A stretch of 14,569 nucleotides of DNA from Firmicutes bacterium UBA5227. Its GTDB lineage: Bacteria; Bacillota; Clostridia; Tissierellales; Sedimentibacteraceae. The stretch spans positions 1 through 14,569 of the forward strand of contig DHUT01000029.1 of assembly GCA_002409285.1 (NCBI GenBank), read 5' to 3'. Positions within the stretch are counted from its first letter, which is position 1. Every line of letters begins with the position of its first letter. This document shows, piece after piece, positions 14,564 through 14,569 of this stretch. The position numbers and the translations under genes are program-made. The notes below the pieces were generated by a model. The model was not told where the DNA came from and did no database searches. It saw only the letters and a program-made list of their open reading frames with translations.

Positions 14564-14569
14564 CTTGGG

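Noticed and set aside
1..14569. CRISPR array, tRNA or rRNA genes
   Set aside because: No regularly spaced direct repeats, and no tRNA or rRNA signatures were seen on either strand.

Overview
The window is AT-rich DNA. Its leader RNAs (T-box, c-di-AMP riboswitch), strong AGGAGG-type ribosome sites, TTG/GTG starts and intrinsic terminators point to a low-GC Firmicute, most likely a Clostridia-class anaerobe. That is an inference from style and gene families, not a species call.

Left region (1-5018, minus strand): a tightly packed operon reads leftwards from a near-consensus promoter at 4990-5018. It encodes two half-size ABC exporter subunits (probably a heterodimer), a PIG-L/LmbE-type zinc deacetylase, and the N-terminal B12-binding part of a cobalamin-dependent radical SAM protein that runs off the window edge. 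Gaps are 2, 12 and 10 nt. The combination looks like part of a small-molecule or peptide biosynthesis/export cluster; the product cannot be named from this window.

Middle region (5100-7960): this stretch is eroding. A complete T-box leader with terminator is joined directly to the middle of a methionyl-tRNA synthetase gene that has lost its catalytic N-terminal half and has no start codon. Next come a GC-rich foldback patch, a CPBP-family membrane protease gene broken by a frameshift near its 5' end, and about 700 bp that hold only a weak two-frame coding relic and an inverted repeat.

Right region (7957-12540): a plus-strand SDR oxidoreductase converges on a minus-strand four-gene ABC importer, ehuB-ehuC-ehuD-ehuA. 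It resembles ectoine/hydroxyectoine uptake systems, and the binding-pocket residues I recall from EhuB are largely conserved. The importer is preceded by a TTGACA-17-TACCAT promoter, a well conserved ydaO/yuaA-type cyclic-di-AMP riboswitch, its terminator and a second AT-rich hairpin. In this reading c-di-AMP, the osmotic second messenger, would shut off import of a compatible solute.

Right edge (12623-14563): a complete IS1634/IS4-like insertion sequence with 23-nt inverted ends (20 of 23 matching), an intact DDE transposase, terminators at both ends and a perfect 30-nt palindrome that buries the transposase ribosome site. It sits about 80 bp upstream of the importer promoter.
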